A stretch of DNA of 64,000 bases, from contig JABCTZ010000009.1 of NCBI GenBank assembly GCA_018238155.1, forward strand, positions 1 through 64,000, written 5' to 3'. Of the stretch, positions 26,553-36,346 are shown in pieces (position 1 is the first letter of the stretch; every line of letters starts with the position of its first letter). Origin of the DNA: Candidatus Heimdallarchaeota archaeon. Lineage in GTDB: Archaea > Asgardarchaeota > Heimdallarchaeia > JABLTI01. A program made the position numbers and the translations under genes. The notes under the pieces are model-generated. The model searched no databases. It saw only the letters and a list, made by a program, of their open reading frames with translations, and was not told the origin of the DNA.

Positions 26553-27499
26553 ATTTCTTCTTCTACTATTTTTTCTTCTTCTTGAACAGCTGCTTTCGTA
26601 GGTCTTTTATGAAAGTATGAAAGTATCATTACGCCAGAAAGAACGAGTATTATTGCTACAATCTTTAGAGATAAATTCCATGGAGCAAGATCGTTCCACT
26701 CAGAGAAAATAATTATCCCGCCAAAGACAGGGACGATCAGAGCCATAACAGCAAAAATAGGGGCAACTAAAACAACCTTACCTTTTTGATAAGCAATTTG
26801 AGGGAAGACTTCCGAAAGAAGATTATAGACAACCATAATAAGGAAAAAGAGCCACCAAATCCCCTGTTTGAAAGCAAAAATAATCGTAGATGAGAAATTG
26901 GAAAAATCAATAGCACTCATGTAAGCCTTTGTGAATATTGCTCCAAGACCAGAAAGAATTCCTGCACCTAAACCAAATATCACGCTAGCAAATTGGAACT
27001 TTCGTGCAACCGAGAAAATAACTAGAGCAAAAACTAAGGCAGTGAAAACACAAAGAAAAACAATTGACTTTGGTTGAAGAAAGAACAGATTGATTTCAGA
27101 GATCGAATAAATAGTCTCACTGGTAGAATTAGTAACTCCTAGTATAACAATGCCTATAACAATGGTGATGATTCCAATTATTTCACAAATAGCTATTTTT
27201 TCTTTCAGATAAAGAAAGGAAAAGACTAAGAGAACAATCAATCCAACACCTTGCATTGGTGAGACAATTGATAGTGGTCCTTGATTCATCGCAATCGCTA
27301 GAAAAACAAAGGAAACATTGGTGCAAATTATACCTATTAGCCAGAATTTATTGGTAAAGAAATTTTTCAGGTTGTGCCAAAAAGAAGTTTTTTCAATGTT
27401 TGGAAGTAAAGATGCTCCTTTCTTCTGTAACACTAATCCAATATTCACTAAGGAGTAACTTATTATTCCAAATGATATCGCTAAAACAGTACTTGCCAT
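26531..27499 (-). CDS. DMT-superfamily transporter, NIPA-like
   Basis: A 322-residue polytopic membrane protein with nine or ten hydrophobic segments. The first helix contains NIGLVLQKKGASLLP, and helices 3-4 (VFLAIAMNQGPLSIVSPMQG and LVFSFLYLKEKI) are typical of the drug/metabolite transporter fold. The QKKG after helix 1 recalls the NIPA magnesium-transporter branch. Near the C-terminus EVFPQIAYQKGKVVLVAPIF repeats the substrate-path pattern. The tail is cytosolic and very acidic (EEEKIVEEEITTP). The substrate is unknown; magnesium or small metabolites are candidates. A partial copy of its 5' end and promoter lies at 30560-30800. Confidence 0.75.
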   Translation of the reverse strand: MASTVLAISFGIISYSLVNIGLVLQKKGASLLPNIEKTSFWHNLKNFFTNKFWLIGIICTNVSFVFLAIAMNQGPLSIVSPMQGVGLIVLLVFSFLYLKEKIAICEIIGIITIVIGIVILGVTNSTSETIYSISEINLFFLQPKSIVFLCVFTALVFALVIFSVARKFQFASVIFGLGAGILSGLGAIFTKAYMSAIDFSNFSSTIIFAFKQGIWWLFFLIMVVYNLLSEVFPQIAYQKGKVVLVAPIFAVMALIVPVFGGIIIFSEWNDLAPWNLSLKIVAIILVLSGVMILSYFHKRPTKAAVQEEEKIVEEEITTPFTE

Positions 27500-27623
27500 A
27501 CTTAATCACTCAATGAGTAAACAATATTCTCTGAAGTAAGCAGTATATTATAATGTTACTATTTAATAAAAGTAAAAAAAAAAATAGAAAAAGAGAAATT
27601 GAATTCATTAAAAAAATAATGAA

Positions 27624-30287
27624 TCATTTCTGTTTTCGTTTTGTGAGTGTCATTGCGGGAATTACAATTATGGCTAGTAAGCCAAATAGACTTATCAATG
27701 GCAATCCAATCGAGTCCGTGCTTTCCAAGATTGTAAAAGCATTTTCTGAGACATCAACAATAGTAGCTAGATCTGCTCCGAAGTAACTAGCAGTTAGGGT
27801 AATTCGAATGCGATAATTCGTTCCGACAGGCAGTGCAGATATATCCCAATGATAAGAAGTTCCAGTAACTCCTGTAACTATTGTGGTCCAATTATGACTA
27901 TCTATTGAATATTCTAATTTCACTTGATAATCGATGAGTTCATCACTCAAATCAACTGTCCATGATATAGTGCAATTAGATGCGAGAATTTCTCCTCCAT
28001 TAGGATTGATCAAGTTCATTTGAATAGTTGGTATATCAACATTGTCAATTTCAAAGACAAAATCACTTTCGTCTGATACTATGGCACAAAAGCCATCATC
28101 GGCATAAACAATTAAAGCAACGGCCAATGAATCTGCAATTGCACCAATATCCCAAACGAAAGAATTATTAGTCAAACCGCTGGCAAGAAGATTCCAACCA
28201 CCACCATCAATTTGATAGCCAATTGTATAAGTTAAACTATCATCATCGGGGTCAGAACCAGTCCATTCAATGAGAATCGAATTGTTGAATGTACCTCCAC
28301 GGTTCGGAGAAAGAAGTTCTACTGTTGGTGGACGTGAAATAACTGTATATTCAAAATTATCACCATCCGAATTTTTGATAATTTTTGAATTTAGACTTTC
28401 ATCTAATGTATAAATATACCAAGAAATTGTTGTTCCATGTTCATGTCCTGGAATATAACCATACCAATGATCATCGTCATTTTCACGTTCCTCTAAAGAT
28501 GCATAATTCCAAGTAGAACCACCATCATCAGAATAGGTTATAGTTGCTGCATTAATATCGCCTTCATCGGTAATAATTAATTCTATCAGTGGCGTATCCT
28601 CTTCTGTAGGACTTAAGGTATCTCCGTCAGTATCATAAGTGATTGTTAAATCAGATGATTCCGGACTAAGATAATCAATAGTATTATGTTCCCATGGTGT
28701 ACAGCTTTTTGATTGAAACATTGGTTCAGGATTTGGAGTATTTCTAAAAATAGGCACACCAAAACGCAAGTCAGTTCCAACATCGTAGTGGAAATAATCG
28801 GCACTATCATCATCATGGATGTAATAGGAAGTTTTTATTGAGGTTGATTCTTCTATATTATGTTGATATTGTGCTTTTAAACTAAGTTCAACTTCTGCTT
28901 CAGCTATACCTTCCACACCTACACTTACAGCTTTAGTCAATTCAATAGTGATTGTAGCTGTAGTACTTGTTGAAGAAATACTCTCATGAGTTTCTTCATA
29001 ATAACCTGTTCCACCTTGAATTTCTTGATTAATTTTTTCCCAAGAAACAATTGATGGATTAGTATAAAGATCAGTATTTACATTTGGATTTTGTGCGGTC
29101 CATTCAGAGATCGCATGTTGATGTGAGACTAAAACATTATCTGAATAATCAGTTCCAACATGAAGAACAGGACCAGAGTAATACGTGGATCCATCAACAT
29201 AGGTTATGTTAAGAACCCAAAGTTCCCATTGAAAAACTTCCCAAGCACCCCAATACATGTCACCATATCCTGGTCCAACAAGATCTCTTTCATCAGTATT
29301 TATTGAAGAGGAAAGTTCTGCAGTATTAATATCCGTTTGTGCCCATTCATGTTCGAGCCCAAATGAGGCATCAAGACTAAATGAAGCTCCAACAGGCACG
29401 CCAAGAAGATCTCCTTTTGCTGAGACTGATATTCCATAACCAACTTCTACTTCTACAGAGTTTGTTCTAATCACTTTTGTTTCTTCTGTATGAGTGCTAT
29501 AACTCTGATCACCACAAGGATCATAAAGAATAAGGTAAAGTGTATTACCCAATACTTTACTACCTGACTCTAATTTGATGTTGTCATTAAATACTTGCAC
29601 AGAGAAATCGAAATATCTGGTTACCCTTAAATCTGAAGAGCCAGCAGTACGCCCAACTAAATCTACACGTACTCTGCCATGTAAATCAGAAATGTCTGAG
29701 CCAAGGTCAACGGTTTTTGAAACAGAAGAACCTTCAGTGGTAAATGTGCCATAATTTGTTGTTGGTTGTCCAGTGCCTAAATTAATGTACAAGTCAACAG
29801 TATCTAAATTTTCTGCTGAATAAGTAAAGGTAAATTCATCTTCACCTGGTAAGAATGTTACCAACTCTTCATTATCTGGTGATACCCAAGATAAAGTCGG
29901 ACCTGTACTTTCCAATATGAAATTCCGTGTATATGATCCTGCAGATTTAGTAAATTCTACCACTTTAGTTATATATCCTGTTTTTGATACAGTAAACTTT
30001 ACAAGAACTTGGTTTTCTTCCGATGACCATCCTCTAGAGATAGAATATCTACCTGTTCCTGAGGTTGAAGTAAATCCATGATACCAACGTTGACCATCAT
30101 TAATAGATAATTTAACATTTGCACCAACAATATTTCTGTTATATTCATCTTTAACCACTCCCGTGAAGGAAACTGTCCCAGATGATTTAACATCTATAGT
30201 CATCAAACTAAAATTACCGATAAAACAAGCAATTATAATTATCGTTAATATTTTTTTAACTTTATTTGACAATAATACCAATTCCAT
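27624..30287 (-). CDS. Large surface protein with carboxypeptidase-regulatory-like and beta-sandwich domains
   Basis: An 887-residue protein. A signal peptide (about 1-33) is followed by a carboxypeptidase-regulatory-like domain (35-125: FTGVVKDEYNRNIVGANVKL), an Ig-like domain (130-230), and a long Ser/Thr-rich beta region (230-560) with alternating hydrophobic strands. Then come at least two fibronectin/Ig-like domains (TVELLSPNRGGTFNNSI and INPNGGEILASNCTISW, both of the VVWLSPNGGE type). It ends in a C-terminal membrane helix followed by TKRKQK. The 230-560 region faintly recalls aerolysin-type pore-forming folds, but I cannot establish that. It is a membrane-anchored surface or adhesion protein. 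Its start codon is followed by a basic segment (SNKVKK) before the hydrophobic core. Confidence 0.75.
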   Translation of the reverse strand: MELVLLSNKVKKILTIIIIACFIGNFSLMTIDVKSSGTVSFTGVVKDEYNRNIVGANVKLSINDGQRWYHGFTSTSGTGRYSISRGWSSEENQVLVKFTVSKTGYITKVVEFTKSAGSYTRNFILESTGPTLSWVSPDNEELVTFLPGEDEFTFTYSAENLDTVDLYINLGTGQPTTNYGTFTTEGSSVSKTVDLGSDISDLHGRVRVDLVGRTAGSSDLRVTRYFDFSVQVFNDNIKLESGSKVLGNTLYLILYDPCGDQSYSTHTEETKVIRTNSVEVEVGYGISVSAKGDLLGVPVGASFSLDASFGLEHEWAQTDINTAELSSSINTDERDLVGPGYGDMYWGAWEVFQWELWVLNITYVDGSTYYSGPVLHVGTDYSDNVLVSHQHAISEWTAQNPNVNTDLYTNPSIVSWEKINQEIQGGTGYYEETHESISSTSTTATITIELTKAVSVGVEGIAEAEVELSLKAQYQHNIEESTSIKTSYYIHDDDSADYFHYDVGTDLRFGVPIFRNTPNPEPMFQSKSCTPWEHNTIDYLSPESSDLTITYDTDGDTLSPTEEDTPLIELIITDEGDINAATITYSDDGGSTWNYASLEERENDDDHWYGYIPGHEHGTTISWYIYTLDESLNSKIIKNSDGDNFEYTVISRPPTVELLSPNRGGTFNNSILIEWTGSDPDDDSLTYTIGYQIDGGGWNLLASGLTNNSFVWDIGAIADSLAVALIVYADDGFCAIVSDESDFVFEIDNVDIPTIQMNLINPNGGEILASNCTISWTVDLSDELIDYQVKLEYSIDSHNWTTIVTGVTGTSYHWDISALPVGTNYRIRITLTASYFGADLATIVDVSENAFTILESTDSIGLPLISLFGLLAIIVIPAMTLTKRKQK

Positions 30288-30559
30288 TAATAATTTGTTA
30301 GTTTTTATTTATGAAAATTTTAATTCTAAATATATCATGTAAGGATGGAATATATAAATACTAATAATTGAAACCGTAAAAAAGTTGGATTCTAATTAGA
30401 TAAATAGAAATGGTTTGAATCATTAACATTGTAGTGAAGAAATGGATTCACTTGTCCTTTCATAATTTTACGTTTTACATATATGAGACAATGGATGTGG
30501 ATGAATATTTCATTGCTTTCATAAGAAAAACAACGGAACCATTTATGCAAAGGATGCTA

Positions 30560-30800
30560 TATTAGCAATAATTTATTGGTAAAGAATTTCTTCAAAGTTG
30601 CGCTAAAAAGAAGTTTTTTCATGTTTGGATGTGAAGTTGCTCCATTCTTCTATAAGAGTAACTCAATGATCATTATTGAGTAACTGATCATTCCGAATGC
30701 TATCGTTTTTTACAGTACTTATTATGTTTTCACTACTCATTTGTGAACAACTATCTCAAAAAAATTAGTATATTATACTATTACTATTTAAAAAGAATAA
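30560..30800 (-). pseudogene. Decayed copy of the 5' end of the DMT transporter gene
   Basis: The 30560-30725 stretch repeats, with many changes and indels, the 27340-27500 sequence that encodes the first 50 codons of the DMT transporter. Shared runs are TTTATTGGTAAAGAA, CAAAAAGAAGTTTTTTCA-like, and the segments around GTTTGGA, TTCTTCT and ACAGTACTT. The match continues past the start codon into the promoter (GTATATTATA...TTACTATTTA). The frame is broken. The remaining 30288-30559 and 30801-30900 sequence shows no gene; it is AT-rich spacer upstream of tldD. Confidence 0.65.
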
Positions 30801-30902
30801 AACGTAAAGAACACTCGTTATTAAATTCTTATTGAACGTTTAAGATTCTTAGAAAGCTTTTTCATTAACTTAAAAGTATTCAATAATAGGTGAAAATGCA
30901 CT

Positions 30903-32378
30903 ATGCGAGATCTCACAGAAAAAGCATTAGAGGTTTGCAGCAAAGAAGGTGCCACATACGCAGATATCCGCATTGTAACAATAAAAGATGAGGATATATC
31001 CATTAAAAATGGAACAATCCAAACACTGAATATAGCCAATATTAAGGGGTTCGGCATTAGAACGATTTCTAATGGTGGTTTGGGTTTCGCAGGGTCATAT
31101 GATGTTTCTGCGAAGGAAATTGGGCGTATGGCAAAGCTTGCTGTAAGAATTGCTAAGGCTTCAGGTGCAACACGCAAGAAGCCGATTGTTTTTGTTGATG
31201 AAAAACCTGTTGAAGATAGCTACAAGACACCAATTAAGAAGGATCCATTCTCAATTCCATCTGAAGAGAAAATAGAACTATTGATGGAAGCAGATAAACA
31301 ATTGAGAGCATACAATCCTGATGAAATTAAAATGTCTCGAGCAGATTTTAGAGGGCACCAGGAAGACAAAGTCTTCGCGAGCTCAGAAGGGGCTTATATC
31401 ACTCAACAAATAACATTTTGTGGTGGAGGAATAGCTTGTACAGCAATATCTCCAGGAGAACCTCCACAAACAAGGTCATATCCGGGCTCATTTAGAGGAA
31501 ACTTTTCAGCAAAAGGATATGATTATTTCGAGAGTCTAAAGCTCTTGGAAAATACCGAAAAAACTGCTGATGAAGCTATTGCTCTAACAGGAGCAAAACA
31601 TTGTCCAACAGAAAAAACTGTTCTGTTATTGGATGGACATCAATTGATGTTACAAATTCATGAATCATGTGGGCATCCAACAGAGCTGGATAGAGTACTG
31701 GGTACAGAAGCAGCTTTTGCAGGAACAAGCTTCATGACTCCGGAGAAACTTGGAAAACTGATGTTCGGAAGTGAATATGTCAATATGACTTCTGATTGCA
31801 CTTTACCGGGTGGACTTGGAACCTACGGCTATGATGATGAAGGTGTAAAAGCAAAAAGAGTAGACTTGGTGAAGAACGGTTTATTCGTAGGATATCAAAG
31901 CTCTCGAGAAACTGCTGCAATAATCGGTCTGAAAGAAAGCTCAGCGGGTATGCGAGCAGATAACCCACAAAAATTACCATTAGTAAGAATGACAAATATT
32001 AATCTGGAACCAGGTGACTGGAAGAGAGATGAAATAATCGCTGATACAAAGAAAGGAATACTAATGTCCACAAATAAAAGCTGGAGTATTGACGATAAGC
32101 GACTGAACTTCCAATTTGGAACAGAGATCGCCTGGGAAATAGTAAATGGTGAAATAGGTCAAATACTAAAGAATCCAACCTACACAGGTATTACACCTGA
32201 ATTCTGGGGTGGAATGGATGCACATTCTAAGGATGACTGGAAATTGTTAGGTACACCTAACTGTGGAAAAGGACAGCCTGGTCAAGTGATGTATGTAGGT
32301 CATGGATGTGGAACTGCTAGATTCAATAATATTAGAGTTGGAGTTATGCAAGATGATATGAAAACTGGAGTTCAATAA
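30903..32378 (+). CDS. tldD: TldD-type zinc metalloprotease
   Basis: A 491-residue TldD. The N-terminal domain is the TldD/PmbA regulatory fold (ADIRIVTIKDEDISIKNG). The metal site is HESCGH (His253, Glu254, His258), with the third ligand Cys469 in GHGCGTARF. The LGTYGYDDEGVKAKR segment is also family-typical. TldD pairs with TldE (PmbA) to cleave unfolded peptides inside a closed dimer and, in bacteria, matures microcin B17 and CcdA-type substrates. Its partner gene is at 37626, about 5 kb downstream, although these genes usually adjoin. The start is ATG with weak upstream purines. Confidence 0.92.
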   Translation: MRDLTEKALEVCSKEGATYADIRIVTIKDEDISIKNGTIQTLNIANIKGFGIRTISNGGLGFAGSYDVSAKEIGRMAKLAVRIAKASGATRKKPIVFVDEKPVEDSYKTPIKKDPFSIPSEEKIELLMEADKQLRAYNPDEIKMSRADFRGHQEDKVFASSEGAYITQQITFCGGGIACTAISPGEPPQTRSYPGSFRGNFSAKGYDYFESLKLLENTEKTADEAIALTGAKHCPTEKTVLLLDGHQLMLQIHESCGHPTELDRVLGTEAAFAGTSFMTPEKLGKLMFGSEYVNMTSDCTLPGGLGTYGYDDEGVKAKRVDLVKNGLFVGYQSSRETAAIIGLKESSAGMRADNPQKLPLVRMTNINLEPGDWKRDEIIADTKKGILMSTNKSWSIDDKRLNFQFGTEIAWEIVNGEIGQILKNPTYTGITPEFWGGMDAHSKDDWKLLGTPNCGKGQPGQVMYVGHGCGTARFNNIRVGVMQDDMKTGVQ

Positions 32379-32651
32379 TTTTCATATCTATTTTTTCTTT
32401 CGACAGAAATGCTTTCAGTTAGGTGTAGGGAGAAAAGATACTAAGCGAGCAGAAACTTTTGAAGGAGTCTCAGAGGTGATAAAAAGAGGATAGAAAAGTT
32501 AGAGAGAAAATAAAATATTATTCTGTTGATATTATTGGAGAACACAAAGGTCAATTTCTATAAAAAACTAAAAGATATGAAAACAGAATAATTAAATAAA
32601 AAAATAAGTATTAACTTCTCTTTACAAAGTTAATACAACACTCTTTATTCT

Positions 32652-32882
32652 CTAAATATCGTGTGAAACCTTATTCTCAATAACGGTCTCTCTTGAGTAG
32701 TTGATAGATTTCGTAAACCTGGAAAGATGTGCGTCAATGACTAAAGAATCTCGTACTAACGGAGATTCTTGTTGAGCTAATGTCAATAGTCGTTCTGTAA
32801 TAGTCTTGAAAGTAACAAGACCGAATCCAACACTTTTACATATGAGTAAGCGAACGTCATCATTATCCTCTTGACTTATATA
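32652..32882 (-). pseudogene. Start-less reading frame, gene remnant
   Basis: A 76-codon open frame without any upstream Met reads as ordinary protein: QEDNDDVRLLICKSVGFG, then FKTITERLLTLAQQES and PLVRDSLVIDAHLSRF, ending SRETVIENKVSHDI. The composition (amphipathic helices, VRLL start) recalls HEAT-like repeats but the family is not identified. It probably is the C-terminal part of a deleted gene. The rest of the 32379-32900 gap shows nothing else. Confidence 0.35.
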
Positions 32883-32908
32883 TTATACATAGAAAGGATT
32901 CATTTCCA

Positions 32909-33259
32909 CTCGAGATTTCTGCTGGTGAATTACAGAGAGCCTCTTTGGCTATCGTTACAAGTGACTTTCCTCAAATTGTTATTCTTGATGAACCAACAGC
33001 TAATTTAGATTCAGAACTTGCAGAAGAAGTAATGCAAGAAATTTATAATCTGCATTCTTCTAAAGACATTACTTTTCTAATTGCTACTCATGATATTAAT
33101 TTGATTAAAGATGGTTATAGAGTAATTGTTCTTGAAGATGGAAAAATTGAAACAGATCAAGAAATCTATGGTAAGTTTAATCCATCAGAACGAAGGGCTG
33201 TTCGGGGCGGTATTAGTCAATCTAGTCTAGCTTTGAAGAGAAAGGAAAGAAGAAAGTAA
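32909..33259 (+). pseudogene. C-terminal fragment of an ABC ATPase
   Basis: The open frame from about 32909 (the only start is TTG at 32945) carries the second half of an ABC nucleotide-binding domain: signature ISAGELQRASLAIV, Walker B QIVILDEPTANLD with D-loop, and the H-switch LIATHDINLI, then a basic tail. The Walker A, Q-loop and whole N-terminal half are missing; upstream sequence is unrelated and stops at 32843. The closest type would be the LolD/MacB-like ATPases. It cannot bind ATP as it stands, so it is a remnant. Confidence 0.75.
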
Positions 33260-33385
33260 GGAAAACAATCAAATAAAAAAATAATGGAATATATTTTCTA
33301 TTCTACATATCATCATTTAGAGTAGTCAATCGAAGGATTTCTCCACATCTTAGATTAGCAGAATGAAGAATGATAATATCACGAT

Positions 33386-33625
33386 TTACATAGATGAACT
33401 TATTGAATTGTCCGCGTTTGTACAGATACATATGATTTTCTGTAATTCTCGAATTTCATAACGTAAGAATAGCGCTTTCTTTTTTCGGTCTTCCTCTGTT
33501 TCTCTCCAAGGAGGTTGATAGGAACCATAGGACATAAGTGGATCACACTTGAGATATAGATCCATTTCATTAAATTGGCTAGCTGAAAGAGATACAAGAA
33601 AGTATTCATTTAGAGTTTTAAATAG
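33386..33625 (-). pseudogene. Second start-less reading frame, gene remnant
   Basis: An 80-codon frame, bounded by stops and with its first Met only at codon 21, encodes LVSLSASQFNEMDLYLKC, then SYGSYQPPWRETEEDRKKK and ALFLRYEIRELQKIICIC. The charged helix after PPWRE looks genuinely coding. The family is unknown. With 32652-32882 and the ABC fragment it forms a patch of dead genes between tldD and tldE. The 33630-34050 gap holds only AT-rich sequence and a small GC-richer inverted repeat near 33865-33890 (CTTCTT-gaaggac-AAGAAG). Confidence 0.3.
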
Positions 33626-34065
33626 CTAAATACCTATTATTCTATTGAAGAATTGTATATTCTTTAAATCCCATAAACCTCTCTCCCCATAAAATAAGCT
33701 CCTTTTTTCTGAGACGGAGGCTCTGCTCTCATCCAGTTTAAAATGCTCAAATCAATGTGTAATTTGCCTATTTGAGAACTAAATAACATACTTTTACTTC
33801 GTTAGTTAAATCTCAAAGATTAATTAAAAAAGAAAAAAAATAATTTTGTAGAATCACGACCCTCGCTTCTTCTTGAAGGACAAGAAGTCCAGTTAGGTAA
33901 AGACATATGGTGAAGTGCAAAAAGAAACAAAATTGGATAATTTCATAACTTGAAAAAATATTTAATATGGGTTGTTTATGAATAGATTTAGTGTATTAGC
34001 TATTTTATCTAGTTAGAAGTAGCTAATTATCAGGATAAATACTTTAAAACTTGGGGATTATGATA

Positions 34066-35019
34066 ATGAACAAGAAAGTAGTATACACAATTCTATTTAT
34101 TATCCTAATATCTGGTCTACTTTTTGGTTACCCAACATATTTTCTAATCTATAATTCTTCGATAGATATCAAACATGAAACCAGTCAATGGGCTATCGTT
34201 GAGGATGATGATGGAAATCAGTTAGCAGTCGATGTAAATAACAGCAGTGTTTGGTATAATTTGAGAGAATCTTATAATAAGAGAAGTGATGATTCTAATA
34301 TATTTATTATTGGATTAGTAATATCCTATACCAACTCTTGGCATTTTAGATTTGATCCTTCGACTATTTCTTATGGTATAGGTAATATTTCTCCAGAAAA
34401 GTACTATTCAATCAATGAAACTTCTAAAAATTTAGACGCCTTTTTATCTGAATGGATAGCAATTAAAGTAAAATCAATGAACTTTTTTAACTATAAATAT
34501 GTAGGCATTATTGAATTGATAATAAATCTAACTTTGTTAATTGCCACTCTTTTATTATCAAGTTTTTACTTATTATCAAAAAGAGAGAGAGGAATAATTG
34601 ATAATATAAAAGAAGCATTAGTACTTGTAAAGGATAGTCCTGAAGGAATTTCTTTTACACTTCTTTCACAGAAAGTAGCTGTAAATCAAAAACGACTAGT
34701 ACGCCTGATAAATTCGAGAAATCTGCAAGATGAACTAGGGTTACTAATTACCAATGATCGCATCCAATTCAAAGATTCGTTTTATTCAATAAGAGTCTGT
34801 CAGATCGAAGAACAACTGAATACTATCCTTCAGTTATCGCATAATCAAATAACGCAAGAACACTATAGTAAACTCTTTCAGTTTGAAACAGAACTAAAGA
34901 AAGCGTTGTTGTTCTTTTCGAAAAAATCTTCCAATAGTGAGAAAAAAATGGAAATTGAAGCGAAAATTGTAATGACAACCAACTTGTTAGATAGTATAAC
35001 ACTAGATGATTTTAAATAA
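34066..35019 (+). CDS. Membrane protein with extracellular domain and cytosolic winged-helix-like tail
   Basis: A 317-residue protein. A first membrane helix (about residues 5-24) and a second (about 150-172) enclose a 120-residue outside domain containing SWHFRFDPSTISYG. This loosely resembles the W-F-LDP segment of BP74-type domains; I am not sure of that. The cytosolic C-terminal half starts KRERGIIDNIKEALV and has a helix-turn-helix-like region (GISFTLLSQKVAVNQKRLVR, then a wing LLITNDRIQFKD) followed by a coiled helix. Such a layout suggests one-component transmembrane signalling to transcription. GGGGAT precedes ATGs at 34060 and 34066; the latter gives normal spacing and a MNKKVVYT signal-like start. 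Confidence 0.6.
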   Translation: MNKKVVYTILFIILISGLLFGYPTYFLIYNSSIDIKHETSQWAIVEDDDGNQLAVDVNNSSVWYNLRESYNKRSDDSNIFIIGLVISYTNSWHFRFDPSTISYGIGNISPEKYYSINETSKNLDAFLSEWIAIKVKSMNFFNYKYVGIIELIINLTLLIATLLLSSFYLLSKRERGIIDNIKEALVLVKDSPEGISFTLLSQKVAVNQKRLVRLINSRNLQDELGLLITNDRIQFKDSFYSIRVCQIEEQLNTILQLSHNQITQEHYSKLFQFETELKKALLFFSKKSSNSEKKMEIEAKIVMTTNLLDSITLDDFK

Positions 35020-35138
35020 AAAAACTGAAAAGCTCAATAGAACTATGGGAAAAATTTAAAAAACCAGCAAGATAGACATTAGTTTCATTTCCTTTATTTA
35101 GAGAGAGGAATGAAATGAAAAAATAGGTGAAAAGATAG

Positions 35139-36245
35139 ATGAAAAAAGGACTTTTATTAAAATTTCTATTGTTATTTATTGGTCTAAGTCTATTATTGAT
35201 GCCAATATCAAACGCTCTGGGTTTTGACTTTATTCCAGATCCCGATCCTCCTCCAGCGGATACACAACCTCCAACTGTAGATATTACCAGTCATTCTAAT
35301 GGTGCAATAATATCAGGTGAATTTACTGTTAAAGCAAATGCAAATGATAATGTTGCCGTAACAAGAGTGTCTTTTGCTTTAGGCACTATTAATCTCGGCT
35401 ATGATACTGATGTTCAATATGAAAAATCATATGATATTATGAATGCTGACTTTTCGCTCCAAGATGGAAACTACCTTCTAATAGCTATTGCGTTTGATGC
35501 TGCTGGTAATTATGCAGTTGATGAAGTTACTGTTCAAGTGCAAAATGGTCAAGAATTTCTGGCATTAGTTGTTGGTGGAGAAACAGAAGAGAGATTTACA
35601 AGAAATGCATTTGGTTTCTATAACACATTAATTGATCATTATAGTTTCGAAGCAGAAAATATTTACCTACTTACTACCAGAACCACTATAGATGGAAATA
35701 CCGTTCCCAGAGATAGAGCAACAAGTAGTGCAAATGTCCAATGGGCTACCAACCAACTAGAAACGGCAGACCTAAATGACCAAGTAATTATATATTGGAC
35801 GGGTCATGGAGGTACTGACATTATTTCTGCAGATGGTGATTTAATCTCAGCATCTAGTTTCAGCTCTTATCTAGATGATATTGATTGTGGGAAGATGTTC
35901 ATCTTTTTAGGTCCTTGTCATTCTGGTTCGTTTATCGATGATCTTAATGATAAACAAAATAGAGCAATATATACTTCTTGTAGTACAAATCAAAGTGGTT
36001 GGGGGAATGGCACACATTCATTCTATCCATGGCTAATATACAAAGGACTAGATTCAGATATGGATGCTGATGATGCAGATACTAACAATAACAACAAAGT
36101 TTCACTATTTGAATTATTCAACTATTGTGTGGACTATATTAATACATTGGAAAGTCAATATAACTTCACGCAAGATCCTCAGAGATGGGTAGGTACTGAA
36201 ATCGGTAATGATGCAAATGCCTATATTGGAGATGAAATTTTTTAG
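35139..36245 (+). CDS. Secreted C13-like peptidase with Ig-like domain
   Basis: A 368-residue protein: signal peptide (1-27), proline/aspartate linker (DPDPPPADTQPP), Ig-like domain (45-135, ending AIAFDAAGNYAVDEV), then a clan CD cysteine-peptidase domain. Catalytic residues are His223 in IIYWTGHGG and Cys260 in MFIFLGPCHSGSF, the legumain-type arrangement. Near the C-terminus an EF-hand/dockerin-like calcium loop (DSDMDADDADTNNNNKVSL) precedes a helix. No membrane anchor is present, so it is probably secreted. The same linker and Ig arrangement starts the protein at 62. Processing of surface proteins or peptides is the likely role. Confidence 0.82.
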   Translation: MKKGLLLKFLLLFIGLSLLLMPISNALGFDFIPDPDPPPADTQPPTVDITSHSNGAIISGEFTVKANANDNVAVTRVSFALGTINLGYDTDVQYEKSYDIMNADFSLQDGNYLLIAIAFDAAGNYAVDEVTVQVQNGQEFLALVVGGETEERFTRNAFGFYNTLIDHYSFEAENIYLLTTRTTIDGNTVPRDRATSSANVQWATNQLETADLNDQVIIYWTGHGGTDIISADGDLISASSFSSYLDDIDCGKMFIFLGPCHSGSFIDDLNDKQNRAIYTSCSTNQSGWGNGTHSFYPWLIYKGLDSDMDADDADTNNNNKVSLFELFNYCVDYINTLESQYNFTQDPQRWVGTEIGNDANAYIGDEIF

Positions 36246-36346
36246 ATTAAACTGAAGAAGGAACTATTAAATCCTTTTTCTGAATTTTTTTTCACTAAAA
36301 ACTCATTAAATTGGGGCATAAACAGGGAAAAAAGAAACAAAGAAGT

